A stretch of 47,401 nt of DNA. It comes from an uncultured Butyrivibrio sp. (GTDB taxonomy: Bacteria > Bacillota > Clostridia > Lachnospirales > Lachnospiraceae). Positions 8,746 through 16,503 of the stretch are shown here, piece after piece. The notes below the pieces were generated by a model. The model saw only the letters and a list, made by a program, of their open reading frames with translations. It did not search any database and was not told the origin of the DNA. The stretch lies in NCBI GenBank assembly GCA_946536145.1, contig CAMNEA010000015.1:1-47401 (forward strand), in the 5' to 3' direction. The position numbers were made by a program, and so were the translations under genes. Position 1 is the stretch's first letter. Every line of letters starts with the position of its first letter.

Positions 8746-9078
8746 ATGAGCGAGCATACACATACATACACACATGACCATGAAGGTGGGGACAGTGAAC
8801 ATACCCATGACCATGAGCACGATCATCATGGTCATGAGCACCATGAGCACAGCAACGATATTCCGGGAAGCAGAGACAAGATTGTCGCACTCCTTGACTA
8901 TACGCTAGGGCACAACAGAAGCCATGAAGATGAACTCTTAAGGCTTAAAGATAAACTAAGAGACATTGGAGAGGACGAAGCGGCATCCAGGGTGGAAGAG
9001 GCAGCAGACAGCTTTTCCAGGGGCAATGAGCTGCTGGATAGCGCATTGAAGCTTATAAAAGAAAATCACCGCGGCTAG
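8746..9078 (+). CDS. Histidine-rich metal-binding protein with helical C-terminus
   Basis: A 110-aa protein. The first ~36 residues hold 14 histidines in HTH/HDH/HEH runs, an obvious Ni/Zn/Co-binding tail. Residues 45-110 are charged and predicted helical (LLRLKDKLRDIGEDEAASRV), a plausible coiled coil. A His-rich tail plus coiled coil at about 110 aa resembles in design the nickel chaperone CooJ, although there the His-rich part is C-terminal; homology is not shown. It lies 15 nt after pgcA in an apparent operon. It converges on the CooT-like gene 85 nt away, which makes a nickel role attractive but unproven. Zinc storage is the main alternative. Confidence 0.65.
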   Translation: MSEHTHTYTHDHEGGDSEHTHDHEHDHHGHEHHEHSNDIPGSRDKIVALLDYTLGHNRSHEDELLRLKDKLRDIGEDEAASRVEEAADSFSRGNELLDSALKLIKENHRG

Positions 9079-9120
9079 TCCCGGAAAGACAACAGTAACC
9101 GGATAAAATTCAAATAGAAG

Positions 9121-9140
9121 AGGCGGCCGTAAGGCCGCCT
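9121..9140. terminator. GC-rich hairpin between convergent genes
   Basis: A perfect 8-bp stem AGGCGGCC/GGCCGCCT closes a GTAA (GNRA-type) loop. T-tracts on both sides are weak, so termination is inferred mainly from the position between genes ending at 9078 (+) and 9164 (-). Confidence 0.6.
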
Positions 9141-9163
9141 CCGGTACTTTAGAATAACGAATT

Positions 9164-9346
9164 TTAACAGTCTATGCGGATGACAGCGCCGGTAAGGTCT
9201 GCATGAGTCAGGCTTCCCTTGAACGTCTTCTTTTCACCCATCAGATCGGTCAGTGTAATATTCTCGCCATTAATGTCTATGGCGCTGACATACTCCATAA
9301 GAACTTCATCGGGATCAGATTCCCTGTATGCTGTAGAAAGACACAT
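9164..9346 (-). CDS. CooT-family-like nickel-binding small protein
   Basis: A 60-aa protein beginning MCLSTAY. The CooT family (small SH3-like nickel-binding proteins, about 60-70 aa) characteristically starts MC, with Cys2 as nickel ligand. The rest fits: a beta-rich stretch VSAIDINGENITLTDLMGEKK, then an apolar ending ADLTGAVIRID. The ATG was chosen over a GTG three codons upstream because GGAAGGTGG then has normal spacing and because it exposes Cys2. It is the last gene of the leftward operon, 15 nt after the small membrane protein gene and downstream of dehydratase-like subunits. CooT normally assists nickel insertion into carbon monoxide dehydrogenase, which is not in this window. Confidence 0.72.
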   Translation of the reverse strand: MCLSTAYRESDPDEVLMEYVSAIDINGENITLTDLMGEKKTFKGSLTHADLTGAVIRIDC

Positions 9347-9361
9347 TTTTGCCACCTTCCT

Positions 9362-9565
9362 CTACTCAACATTCTCCGTCATCGAATACGGAGTTGTGGT
9401 AGTATCAGCTCTCTTCATATTGTCAAACCGCTTTACCATAAATGGTTCCCAGATGTAGTACAAAAACTTGCCATCGAGGTCGTAGTAGAAAACAATAAAA
9501 AGTATCCCGTAGATGATGGCAGCAAGCTTAAGCAGTTTAAAGAAAAATTTGCATAGTATCTTCAT
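9362..9565 (-). CDS. Small single-span membrane protein (module paralogue 1)
   Basis: A 67-aa protein with basic N-terminus MKILCKFFFKLLK, one hydrophobic span (AAIIYGILFIVFYY), then DLDGKF and a soluble tail containing KRFDNMKRADT. It is clearly homologous to the 55-aa protein at 17312-17479: both have the pattern K-L/I-K-L/I before GILF, an aromatic-rich DLD/NLD-x-K after the span, and FD-x-x-K-x-AD near the end. AAGGAG precedes the ATG. It sits 15 nt after the large dehydratase-like subunit gene. Function is unknown; its pairing with each dehydratase module suggests a membrane tether or subunit. The family is not one I can name. Confidence 0.7.
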   Translation of the reverse strand: MKILCKFFFKLLKLAAIIYGILFIVFYYDLDGKFLYYIWEPFMVKRFDNMKRADTTTTPYSMTENVE

Positions 9566-9580
9566 TTTTTATCTCCTTAA

Positions 9581-11272
9581 TTACCAGCTCATTGAATCGT
9601 CGAAGTCAAGAAGCGACGGATCGAGAGGCTCTTCGCGCATTACTGTGGTCATGTAATCGTTTATGATGCCGCGGATCTCGGCTCGTGAAACGGTTCTCTT
9701 ATCGGGCAGTGCATGAGGAACCCAGATTGCATGTATGTTGCGCTTTCTGAATTCATCTTCAAATATTCCGTGTATTCCCTGCATCCCCTTGCACTGAAGC
9801 TGGTCATACATGATTACCATGTCGCAGTTGAACCTCTCCATGTAATCAAACAGTGACAGGATATGCTCGTGTCCGCCGACAGCCATTGCCCGCATGGGAG
9901 CTTTCTCATTGAACCATGAGAGATCCTCAAGCGCATGCTCATAAGTATCGGTGCGAAGGTACTGGTCAAACATCAGCGAGTCCATATTTATCACGCAGTT
10001 GATACCCCAGCAGTTGTAAGCCCAGGTGCACCAGTGCGAGTAGTACAAAGGAGCGCAGCTCCAGGCGATGGCGCGGTGCCTGGTCTTGGGGAAGGTCTCT
10101 ATTTTATTCCCGACAGTCTTGTTCATGATCCGCCTTACCCGGTCATCAACTTCGTGCCAGATTGGTCTGTCCCCTGCCTGTGAGTAGTAGATCCTATAGA
10201 GCGCCTGGGCAACTCCTGTTATCGGGTAGGAAGGAGTGTTCGCTGCGACATCCCATTTCTCCCATTCAAATTCGGTGAGTTTGTTGAAACTCTCGGCGTA
10301 TTTTACATACAGATCCCAGTCCATCTTAACGCCGAACTGTTCCTCTACAAATTTCCAGGCCCCCTCAATCTCCTTCTGACAGTGCTTCTGGACAAGCGGA
10401 TCGTCGTATCTCATTGGCTGAGGCATAGCATAGAGCGGTCTGTTGAGAAACCAGTCCTGTAGTACCGAGGTGGCTACCGAGCCGTCGCACGCCTCATTGG
10501 ATGTCAGCATCACAGGGCTGTAATCCGGGTAATCGTCGTGGACAAACAGACCATACTCAGCCTGGCACATAGGGCACGGATCGGCAGGAAGCCCAAGGGA
10601 CTGTGCTGCATCTATGTAGTTGAGGACAGTGTGGTTGTTTACATGAACAGATACAAAGTAGGGCACCATCTCAAGAGGGACATCGTCAAGATTGTCCCTG
10701 AACCCATAGAATATATTGCCGCTGAGGGTCTCGTTGTGGGCAATTGTTTTGTTCCACTTCTCGGGGATCTCGCCATTATGGATCTTTTTGTCACACTGGA
10801 ACATTCTGGTGATCTGGCGGACGGTCTCGCTTACCATAGCGCGGTAATGCCAGGCGGAAGCACGAAGGGTTTCACCTCTTGATCCCTCAAGCCCTCTGTC
10901 AAACCAGTGCATGGCTGTGAGGTAGGTCTGTCCCATCCAGCGGTACCTCATTGTTCCCTTTAAAAAGTCCACAAGAGCGCCGGGACCCTCACCGTACTTT
11001 ATTATGTCACTGACCATGTGCCCGTAGTTGTAGAGCCATATCATATTGAAGTAATACATGGTATCAACAAAACCGCGCCACTCGCGGTGCTTGTAAAGAC
11101 CTGTGTTTCCGACATAAAGATCGCCAAGACGCCTCTCTTCATGCGGCTTGCCATACCAGAAATCATGTACTGTCTTTTTCAGATCGCGGGCCTTATCCTT
11201 TTCGTTCCTTGGCTTTTCTACTACAAACAGCTCACGGTATTTTGATTTGATGTCCTTAAATGAAAATCCCAT
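9581..11272 (-). CDS. 2-hydroxyacyl-CoA dehydratase/benzoyl-CoA reductase-like large subunit (module 1)
   Basis: A 563-aa protein of the HgdA/HgdB/BcrB/BcrC superfamily, which bind a [4Fe-4S] or double-cubane cluster and carry out radical dehydration or low-potential reduction after ATP-driven electron injection. It is longer than classical HgdA (about 480 aa). Compared with its paralogue at 14636-16411, four cysteines are conserved: DPCP (Cys 233), ACDGS (262), NCWG (421) and QCKGM (494). The C-termini match (DPSLLDFDD...W). Start and stop overlap the small-subunit gene by 1 nt (TAATG), so the two are translationally coupled. N-terminal charged residues replace any targeting signal; it is cytoplasmic. 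Substrate unknown; no obvious acyl-CoA genes adjoin. Confidence 0.8.
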   Translation of the reverse strand: MGFSFKDIKSKYRELFVVEKPRNEKDKARDLKKTVHDFWYGKPHEERRLGDLYVGNTGLYKHREWRGFVDTMYYFNMIWLYNYGHMVSDIIKYGEGPGALVDFLKGTMRYRWMGQTYLTAMHWFDRGLEGSRGETLRASAWHYRAMVSETVRQITRMFQCDKKIHNGEIPEKWNKTIAHNETLSGNIFYGFRDNLDDVPLEMVPYFVSVHVNNHTVLNYIDAAQSLGLPADPCPMCQAEYGLFVHDDYPDYSPVMLTSNEACDGSVATSVLQDWFLNRPLYAMPQPMRYDDPLVQKHCQKEIEGAWKFVEEQFGVKMDWDLYVKYAESFNKLTEFEWEKWDVAANTPSYPITGVAQALYRIYYSQAGDRPIWHEVDDRVRRIMNKTVGNKIETFPKTRHRAIAWSCAPLYYSHWCTWAYNCWGINCVINMDSLMFDQYLRTDTYEHALEDLSWFNEKAPMRAMAVGGHEHILSLFDYMERFNCDMVIMYDQLQCKGMQGIHGIFEDEFRKRNIHAIWVPHALPDKRTVSRAEIRGIINDYMTTVMREEPLDPSLLDFDDSMSW

Positions 11273-12465
11273 TATGTCCGGCCTCCCTTCTGAAGCTTTT
11301 TGAGTTCTATGCTCTCAACAAATGCCTGGAAGCGTGTCCTTAGCTGTCCTACAGCATTATTGACATACTCTTTTTCAATTGAGCATACAGGAAGTCCGAA
11401 GTCTCTCTGGATGATCAGAGTGTCAATCGTTCTCTCGTAGCTCCAGTATTCGCAGAATTTCATCTGTGAGATTATGACTCCATCGGCCTTATACTCTTTT
11501 GCCACATCGGCAATGTACTGCTTTCTCTGCCTCATGACATGCTGGTCCATAAAGCGTGGACATTCACTTGTCTCAAGGTAGTGACGAGCGATGGCTCTAA
11601 GAGGAGTCTCACCTTCTTTAACGATGATCTCTTCCCTTCCCGGAAGGGATCCGTAGCAGTGCCTGTCGGCAACTACCAGTGCACCGCACTCCTCGATGAG
11701 CTTTATGAAATCCGGGTCATCTTCCTCGGAACCAGTCAGCACCACTTTGCATCGGTAAGTCTTTTTGACGTCAGGTGTTCTTGTCTTTAGCTCATTAGCT
11801 ATATCCCGAAGCTTGTCGATGATCAGATACTTGGGGCAGACCAGAGTGCACAGCTGTATGACAGAAAATTCCCATCCGGTGATCGTGGGCTCGTCAAGTT
11901 TTCTGTAGCTTCCTATCTCGCTGATAAGACGGCATATCTCGTTGTGCTGCCGGATTGCCGTTAAAATGGCATCATCACTTGTATCAATACCAAAGCTGTC
12001 ACTTAGCTTATCAAGGACATGGGCACGAAGCTGTGTCTCATAGTGCTCTATGGAGTTTTCATTCTTTTTAAAGGGAACGTCGGTGAACTCACAGAAAAAG
12101 TCAGGGTTCTTTATCACATCAAGGAGCTGCAGATGCTCCTGAAATCTGCAGGTGACTGCGCAGGTCTCTGTGGCCATCTGGGCATCGAGGAAATTATAGC
12201 CGCCTTCAAGGGCTCTCTCAAGGAGGCATCTTCCGTACATGCAGGTGCGGCCTGACATATAGTAGGTCGCCATGTCAGGGAAGCTGCTCCTGGGAGCTCT
12301 CAGCCGAACAGAAAAACATCCCGGAAGATCCAGCAGGACCTCCGGCATAAAGTAACAGGTGTAACCAAGCGCACGAAGTCCATCATCCCTGGCTCTTCGA
12401 ACCAAAGGATTGTAGGCCTCCTGCAAAAGGTCTTCGAGCTCAAAGATGTGCACGAGATCTTTCAT
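11272..12465 (-). CDS. 2-hydroxyacyl-CoA dehydratase-like small subunit (module 1)
   Basis: A 397-aa HgdB/BcrC-like protein with Rossmann-like halves. The PEVLL(D)LPGCFSVRLRAP segment corresponds to the PEELIxAAGxxP region of 2-hydroxyglutaryl-CoA dehydratase. Likely cluster ligands, conserved in the paralogue at 13428-14639, are Cys75 (RTCMYGR), Cys102 (TETCAVT) and Cys338 (MKFCEYWSYE, equivalent to the C-x-P-x-x-x-E region of the family). The first gene of the leftward operon, it is translated from an ATG with RBS GGGGGAG. It pairs with the large subunit immediately downstream. As the cluster ligands are retained it is probably an active subunit rather than a scaffold. Confidence 0.82.
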   Translation of the reverse strand: MKDLVHIFELEDLLQEAYNPLVRRARDDGLRALGYTCYFMPEVLLDLPGCFSVRLRAPRSSFPDMATYYMSGRTCMYGRCLLERALEGGYNFLDAQMATETCAVTCRFQEHLQLLDVIKNPDFFCEFTDVPFKKNENSIEHYETQLRAHVLDKLSDSFGIDTSDDAILTAIRQHNEICRLISEIGSYRKLDEPTITGWEFSVIQLCTLVCPKYLIIDKLRDIANELKTRTPDVKKTYRCKVVLTGSEEDDPDFIKLIEECGALVVADRHCYGSLPGREEIIVKEGETPLRAIARHYLETSECPRFMDQHVMRQRKQYIADVAKEYKADGVIISQMKFCEYWSYERTIDTLIIQRDFGLPVCSIEKEYVNNAVGQLRTRFQAFVESIELKKLQKGGRT

Positions 12466-12498
12466 TATTTTATCTCCCCCTACTCCTTAAATACTGAT

Positions 12499-12509
12499 GG
12501 CAATTTGCC
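12499..12509. promoter_or_regulatory. Small palindrome in the divergent control region
   Basis: GGCAATTTGCC is a perfect inverted repeat around a central base. It lies 34 nt upstream of the leftward operon start, where an operator or 5'-UTR element could act. The leftward strand also carries TGATATGAT (about 12530-12545), an extended -10 candidate with no convincing -35. Confidence 0.3.
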
Positions 12510-12580
12510 GAAAAAATAACAAAAATTACTTCTAAATCATATCATATATCACGAAATTATAAAAGAATACATCAATATAC

Positions 12581-12608
12581 TTGTTAGAATTTCACAAATA
12601 ATTATAAT
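12581..12608 (+). promoter_or_regulatory. Promoter of the rightward CooC/dehydratase operon with overlapping inverted repeat
   Basis: TTGTTA and TATAAT are separated by 16 nt, 30 nt upstream of the cooC-like start. An imperfect inverted repeat TTGTTA-N5-TCACAA (12581-12597) covers the -35. It resembles a Rex-type redox operator (TTGTGA-N6-TCACAA) but is one base short, so the regulator is uncertain. Confidence 0.6.
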
Positions 12609-12638
12609 ATATATAGGAAGATTTGGTTAGGGGGATTT

Positions 12639-13400
12639 ATGGCAGATAGCACTGTAGTGATCGCACTGGCAGGTAAGGGAGGCGTTGGCAAGACGTCTCT
12701 TTCTGCTGCAATAGTAAGGATTCTTTCAGAAAAAAGACCTGACGCCAAGATCCTGGCAATTGATGCGGATCCGGCGGTAGGTCTTTCTGTTGCTCTGGGA
12801 GTGGAGGTGACAGAGACACTCGACCGGATAAGAAAGAGGGTTGCCGAAGACATCACAGGGAAACTTCGGGACACACAGGACATTTTGGCGGAGGCAAAGT
12901 TCAGGATATATGAGGCCATGGAGGAGGAGAAGGGATTCGCCTTCCTTGCAATAGGCAGACCCGAGGCAGCAGGATGCTACTGCGCAATCAATACCTATCT
13001 CAAGAAAGTGATAGAGATGCTGGTTGACGACTTTGACTTTGTGGTCATTGACGGTGAAGCCGGGATAGAGCAGATCAACAGAAGAGTCCTTGAGAAGGTT
13101 ACGCATCTTATCTGCGTTTCTGATCAGAGCATGAAAGGCCTTAAGATAATTGAGACGATACGTGAGGTTGCAGATGACCTGGTCATGTACGATGATATCG
13201 GTCTTGTCATAAACAGAGCGCCTTTGCCTGAGCGGATCACAGAGGACGAGATCGGAGGGGTGAGGATCATATCCGTAATACCGCAGGACGATGTTATGAC
13301 TGAGAATGATATTGAGGGCAGGAGCGTCTTTGACCTGCCCGATGATGCAAAGATATTAAAAGGTGCTGCTGTAGCGCTTGAGAATCTGTTAGGTGACTAA
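12639..13400 (+). CDS. cooC: CooC-type nickel-insertion ATPase
   Basis: A 253-aa MinD/SIMIBI-class ATPase. The deviant Walker A motif GKGGVGKT is at residues 12-19, switch region IDADPAVGLS follows, and VVIDGEAGIE is Walker B-like. The CooC hallmark Cys-x-Cys is present (GCYC, Cys113 and Cys115), which in CooC binds metal at the dimer interface. CooC uses ATP to insert nickel into the C-cluster of carbon monoxide dehydrogenase and related sites in acetyl-CoA synthase maturation (AcsF). It is the first gene of the rightward operon, with AGGGGGA before the ATG and 27 nt before the small dehydratase-like subunit. No CODH is encoded nearby, so its client is probably a protein of this operon. Confidence 0.85.
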   Translation: MADSTVVIALAGKGGVGKTSLSAAIVRILSEKRPDAKILAIDADPAVGLSVALGVEVTETLDRIRKRVAEDITGKLRDTQDILAEAKFRIYEAMEEEKGFAFLAIGRPEAAGCYCAINTYLKKVIEMLVDDFDFVVIDGEAGIEQINRRVLEKVTHLICVSDQSMKGLKIIETIREVADDLVMYDDIGLVINRAPLPERITEDEIGGVRIISVIPQDDVMTENDIEGRSVFDLPDDAKILKGAAVALENLLGD

Positions 13401-13427
13401 AATAAGGAAAACGGAAAGGAGGTAGCT

Positions 13428-14639
13428 GTGCAGGATTTAAAACATATGATCAGGTTTGAAAATCTTTTAAATGATGCTGCGAATGATCTGATCAAGGAAG
13501 CACTGGCTGAGGGGCAGTATGCCATAGGGTATACCTGTTATCATATGCCGGAGGTGCTGCTTAATGTGGATAACTGCTTTTCTGCCCGCATGCGCGCGCC
13601 AAGGACAGGATCCATAGATATTTCTACATATTATATGTCCAATTACACCTGCGAGTTTGCGAGAGCTCTTTTAGAGAGAGGTATAGAGGGGGGATATGGA
13701 TTCCTTGATGCTGTCGCAGGTGTTGATGCATGTTCTGCAATGAACAGGTGCTATGAGCATATCGAGATACTTGGATGCAATACCAAGCCGCATTTTTTTG
13801 TAACTCACACCGATGTACCCTATAAGGTCGAGGACTACAATGTGGATCAGGTCGCGACGCAGATGAGACTGCGGCTTCTTGATGTTATGCACGAAAAGCT
13901 TGGAACTGACATATCGGACGATGCCATCAGAAGGGCTGTTGAGGAGCACAACGAGCTTTGCAGGGTTATCACCGAGATTGGGAATTACAGAAAGCTTGAG
14001 AATCCGCCTGTTACCGGATATGAATTTCATGTGATATGCCTTGTCAGCTACTGCTGTCCGACAGCAAAGATATTGCCGCTTCTTAAAGAGACTCTTGAGG
14101 AGATAAAGACAAGAAAGCCGGATCCCAAGCCTTGGTTCAGGGCAAGGGTTGCTGTAGTCGGATCAGAAGTTGATGACCTTGATTTTACAAGGCTGCTTGA
14201 AGAGTCAGGGGCCATGGTTGTCGCGGACAGATACTGCTATGGCTCATTCCCTGGAAGAGAGGTCATTGAGCTAAATGACAATGAGGATGTTGTGAGACAG
14301 ATAGCAAGACACTATATGCTCACATCCGAGTGCCCAAGATACATGGCGCAGGAAAAGATAGAACAGAGAAGAAATACTGCTGACCGTCTGGCAAGGGAGT
14401 TTGGCGCGGACGGCATAATCTACGAGCAGATGAAGTACTGTGACTTCTGGGCGTTTGAAAGACCTCTTGCAAGCCATATCCTCACAGAGGAATATGGATG
14501 GCCGACTCTTTCCATCGACAGATCCTACAGTGTCCATAACTCGGGACAGCTCAGGACCCGCTTCCAGGCATTTGTCGAAGCGCTCGAGATCAAGCGGATC
14601 AAAAAGAATAAACCTCTTGGACAGGAGGTGACTGCATGA
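13428..14639 (+). CDS. 2-hydroxyacyl-CoA dehydratase-like small subunit (module 2)
   Basis: A 403-aa paralogue of the 11272-12465 product: both share GYTCYxMPEVLL at residues 34-45, Cys75 (NYTCEFA), Cys102 (DACSAM), ADRxCYGSxPGRE, MKYCDFW and the C-terminal GQLRTRFQAFVE. These cysteines are the likely Fe-S cluster ligands. The start is GTG with AAAGGAGG at about 6 nt; an ATG six codons in is possible, but the GTG start aligns exactly with the paralogue's N-terminus. It overlaps the large subunit by ATGA (4 nt). The reaction is expected to involve electron uptake from the ASKHA activator encoded downstream. Substrate unknown. Confidence 0.83.
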   Translation: MQDLKHMIRFENLLNDAANDLIKEALAEGQYAIGYTCYHMPEVLLNVDNCFSARMRAPRTGSIDISTYYMSNYTCEFARALLERGIEGGYGFLDAVAGVDACSAMNRCYEHIEILGCNTKPHFFVTHTDVPYKVEDYNVDQVATQMRLRLLDVMHEKLGTDISDDAIRRAVEEHNELCRVITEIGNYRKLENPPVTGYEFHVICLVSYCCPTAKILPLLKETLEEIKTRKPDPKPWFRARVAVVGSEVDDLDFTRLLEESGAMVVADRYCYGSFPGREVIELNDNEDVVRQIARHYMLTSECPRYMAQEKIEQRRNTADRLAREFGADGIIYEQMKYCDFWAFERPLASHILTEEYGWPTLSIDRSYSVHNSGQLRTRFQAFVEALEIKRIKKNKPLGQEVTA

Positions 14640-16411
14640 AATACATAGACCCCAAGAATTTCAGACTTAAGGACGAGATAGACTGGAAGAGCCAGGCGGC
14701 CAACATGAAGGAGATAGCAGGGATTGTCTCCGAGCTCATAAAAGAGACTAATTGGAAGGATGTAGCCGGGGCTGTAGGAAAGGACGCCAGGGGATTAAAA
14801 AAACGCCTCGCCTATGAAGCATCTCTTTTAAAAGAAATGTCACCGGACGAGATAAAAGACCTGATCATCAATGGTGAGAAGCATCTCGGCAAACTGTATG
14901 CCTCGGGCAAGATGGCCACAGTGCGCAGGGAGTGGAGAGGAATAAAGGATACGGGCGCAGACTTTTATGAATGGGCAAGGATGTGGGCGATGCTCCTTGC
15001 GACATTCTCCAAGGATCTGGTCCCGGCCATGATGGGAGCTGTGCACTACAGATGGATGATCTCCTATTTCTGCTGCCACTCCTTTATGGACAAAAACACG
15101 ATCGGTCTTAGGGGACGAGCGCTCAAGATGCATCATGAGCTGATCTATGCGATCTTCAGATATGTGGCGGAGAACCTTGTGCTTTTGATGAAGGCAGACA
15201 GGAAGGTTGGAAACAGTACGGCTCTTTCAAAGAAGATAGTGCTGTTTGATGAAATGACCATGTCGCAGATCATGGCAGGCTTCCCGGATCTTATAGGAAT
15301 TCCTTACCAGCTTATGCCGGTATTTCTTTTGTCAGAGATAGATCAGCTTGCCTGTATGCCATACATAGATGCGATAGAGTCCTACGGACTTCCTTCGGAC
15401 ACCTGCCCGGTTCCTTCGTCAGAGTGCGGCTCTGTTGTGGTAGATGCACTTCCGCACATGGGAGCTTGCTTTATATCGAGTTCCATGCCCTGTGACGGTT
15501 CGGTCATGGCGTCATCTTATACAAGCAGACGGTTTAAGGATCTCCCGACCTACCATCTGGCATTCCCTGTGAGATATGAGGACGAATCCATAATGGATGC
15601 GGCAGTAAAAGACGTGGAGGGATGCATCAGGTTCATTGAAGAAAACACGGGCGCAAAGTGGAACTGGGATGCCTACTTCGCCGCCATGAAGAGATTCAAT
15701 GAGGAGACAAAATACGAACTTCAGAAGTGGGAGATCAATCAGACGCCTTATCCGCAGCTCATAGGTCCGTGCTACGAGCTCTTCAGAAAATGGAACTACG
15801 AGATGGACGGAGGTCTTGATCCCAGGATCATCTCAACCTTCAAAAAAGTCGACAAGCTGATGCTTAAAGCCTATGAAAAGAGGGATGAAGCCTGGCGCGG
15901 CAAGATGAAGTACAGGGCAATAGTGTGGTCGATACCGGCTCACTACTACGCGAATTTCTCGAACTGGATGGCGAACTGCTGGGGAGTTGACATACTTGTC
16001 GAGATGGAGTCACTTAATTTCACAAAGCCACTTGAGACCGAGAATAAGGAAGAGGCTTTAAAGGACCTCTCAAGGCTGTATGAGAGGATGGTTATGAGAC
16101 GGCACACCAACGGCGGATATGAGCACGTGGTGACAGAACTCTGGAGACAGTGCGAACTCTGGAACGTCGACTTTGTACTTATGTACCAGCATGTATCCTG
16201 TAAGAATATGGCGACTGTCCAGGGACTGTTTGAGGATCAGGCAAGGGAGAGAGGGATCAAGCTTCTGTGGTGCAGCCACGACCTTATGGATCCAAGAACC
16301 GTATCCCGCAAGGATATGCGATCGACCGTCAATGAATTTATGAGAACAGTCATGAGGGCAGAGCCTGTAGATCCGTCGCTTCTTGACTTTGAAGACGACA
16401 CAACGTGGTGA
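14636..16411 (+). CDS. 2-hydroxyacyl-CoA dehydratase-like large subunit (module 2)
   Basis: A 591-aa paralogue of the 9581-11272 product, with a 25-30 residue longer N-terminus. The cysteines shared with module 1 are Cys257 (DTCP), Cys286 (PCDGS), Cys448 (NCWG) and Cys522 (SCKNM). Additional cysteines (264, 278) replace Cys236 of module 1. The conserved C-terminal block runs from DPRTVSRKDMRS through DPSLLDFEDDTTW. Translationally coupled to the small subunit. Together the four subunits may form two separate heterodimers or one four-subunit complex. The sequence does not decide between dehydratase and reductase chemistry; the larger-than-usual size sets both large subunits apart from classical HgdA. 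Confidence 0.8.
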   Translation: MKYIDPKNFRLKDEIDWKSQAANMKEIAGIVSELIKETNWKDVAGAVGKDARGLKKRLAYEASLLKEMSPDEIKDLIINGEKHLGKLYASGKMATVRREWRGIKDTGADFYEWARMWAMLLATFSKDLVPAMMGAVHYRWMISYFCCHSFMDKNTIGLRGRALKMHHELIYAIFRYVAENLVLLMKADRKVGNSTALSKKIVLFDEMTMSQIMAGFPDLIGIPYQLMPVFLLSEIDQLACMPYIDAIESYGLPSDTCPVPSSECGSVVVDALPHMGACFISSSMPCDGSVMASSYTSRRFKDLPTYHLAFPVRYEDESIMDAAVKDVEGCIRFIEENTGAKWNWDAYFAAMKRFNEETKYELQKWEINQTPYPQLIGPCYELFRKWNYEMDGGLDPRIISTFKKVDKLMLKAYEKRDEAWRGKMKYRAIVWSIPAHYYANFSNWMANCWGVDILVEMESLNFTKPLETENKEEALKDLSRLYERMVMRRHTNGGYEHVVTELWRQCELWNVDFVLMYQHVSCKNMATVQGLFEDQARERGIKLLWCSHDLMDPRTVSRKDMRSTVNEFMRTVMRAEPVDPSLLDFEDDTTW

Positions 16412-16420
16412 TATAGGGAT

Positions 16421-16468
16421 GCAAAGTCACAATGAGTTGTGCTGGCACAAAACTCATTGTGACCTTGC
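16421..16468 (+). other. Long intra-operon hairpin between dehydratase-like and activator genes
   Basis: An 18-nt arm (16421-16438) pairs with 16451-16468 with a single A-C mismatch. The intervening GTGC/GCAC extends the stem with a 2-nt bulge to about 22 bp. No T-run follows, so it is not a standard terminator. It sits in a 92-nt gap inside an otherwise tightly packed operon, suggesting RNA processing, transcript stability or stoichiometry control. Confidence 0.75.
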
Positions 16469-16503
16469 AGGAATTTAATACAAATAAGGAGGAATCTGGA
16501 ATA

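Noticed and set aside
8755-8850. Repetitive CAT/GAC/GAG sequence resembling a tandem DNA repeat
   Set aside because: It is the coding sequence of the His-rich tail; the repeats follow codons and have no regular unit or spacer.
9581-16411. Ordinary glutamate/lactate fermentation dehydratase cluster
   Set aside because: No CoA-transferase, glutaconate/acyl-CoA dehydrogenase or EtfAB genes accompany it; the large subunits are longer than HgdA, and nickel-type accessory genes are present instead.
16432-16503. N-terminal extension of the activator from an ATG at 16432
   Set aside because: It would translate the hairpin, has no RBS, and the HgdC-type N-terminus starts at the ATG at 16504.
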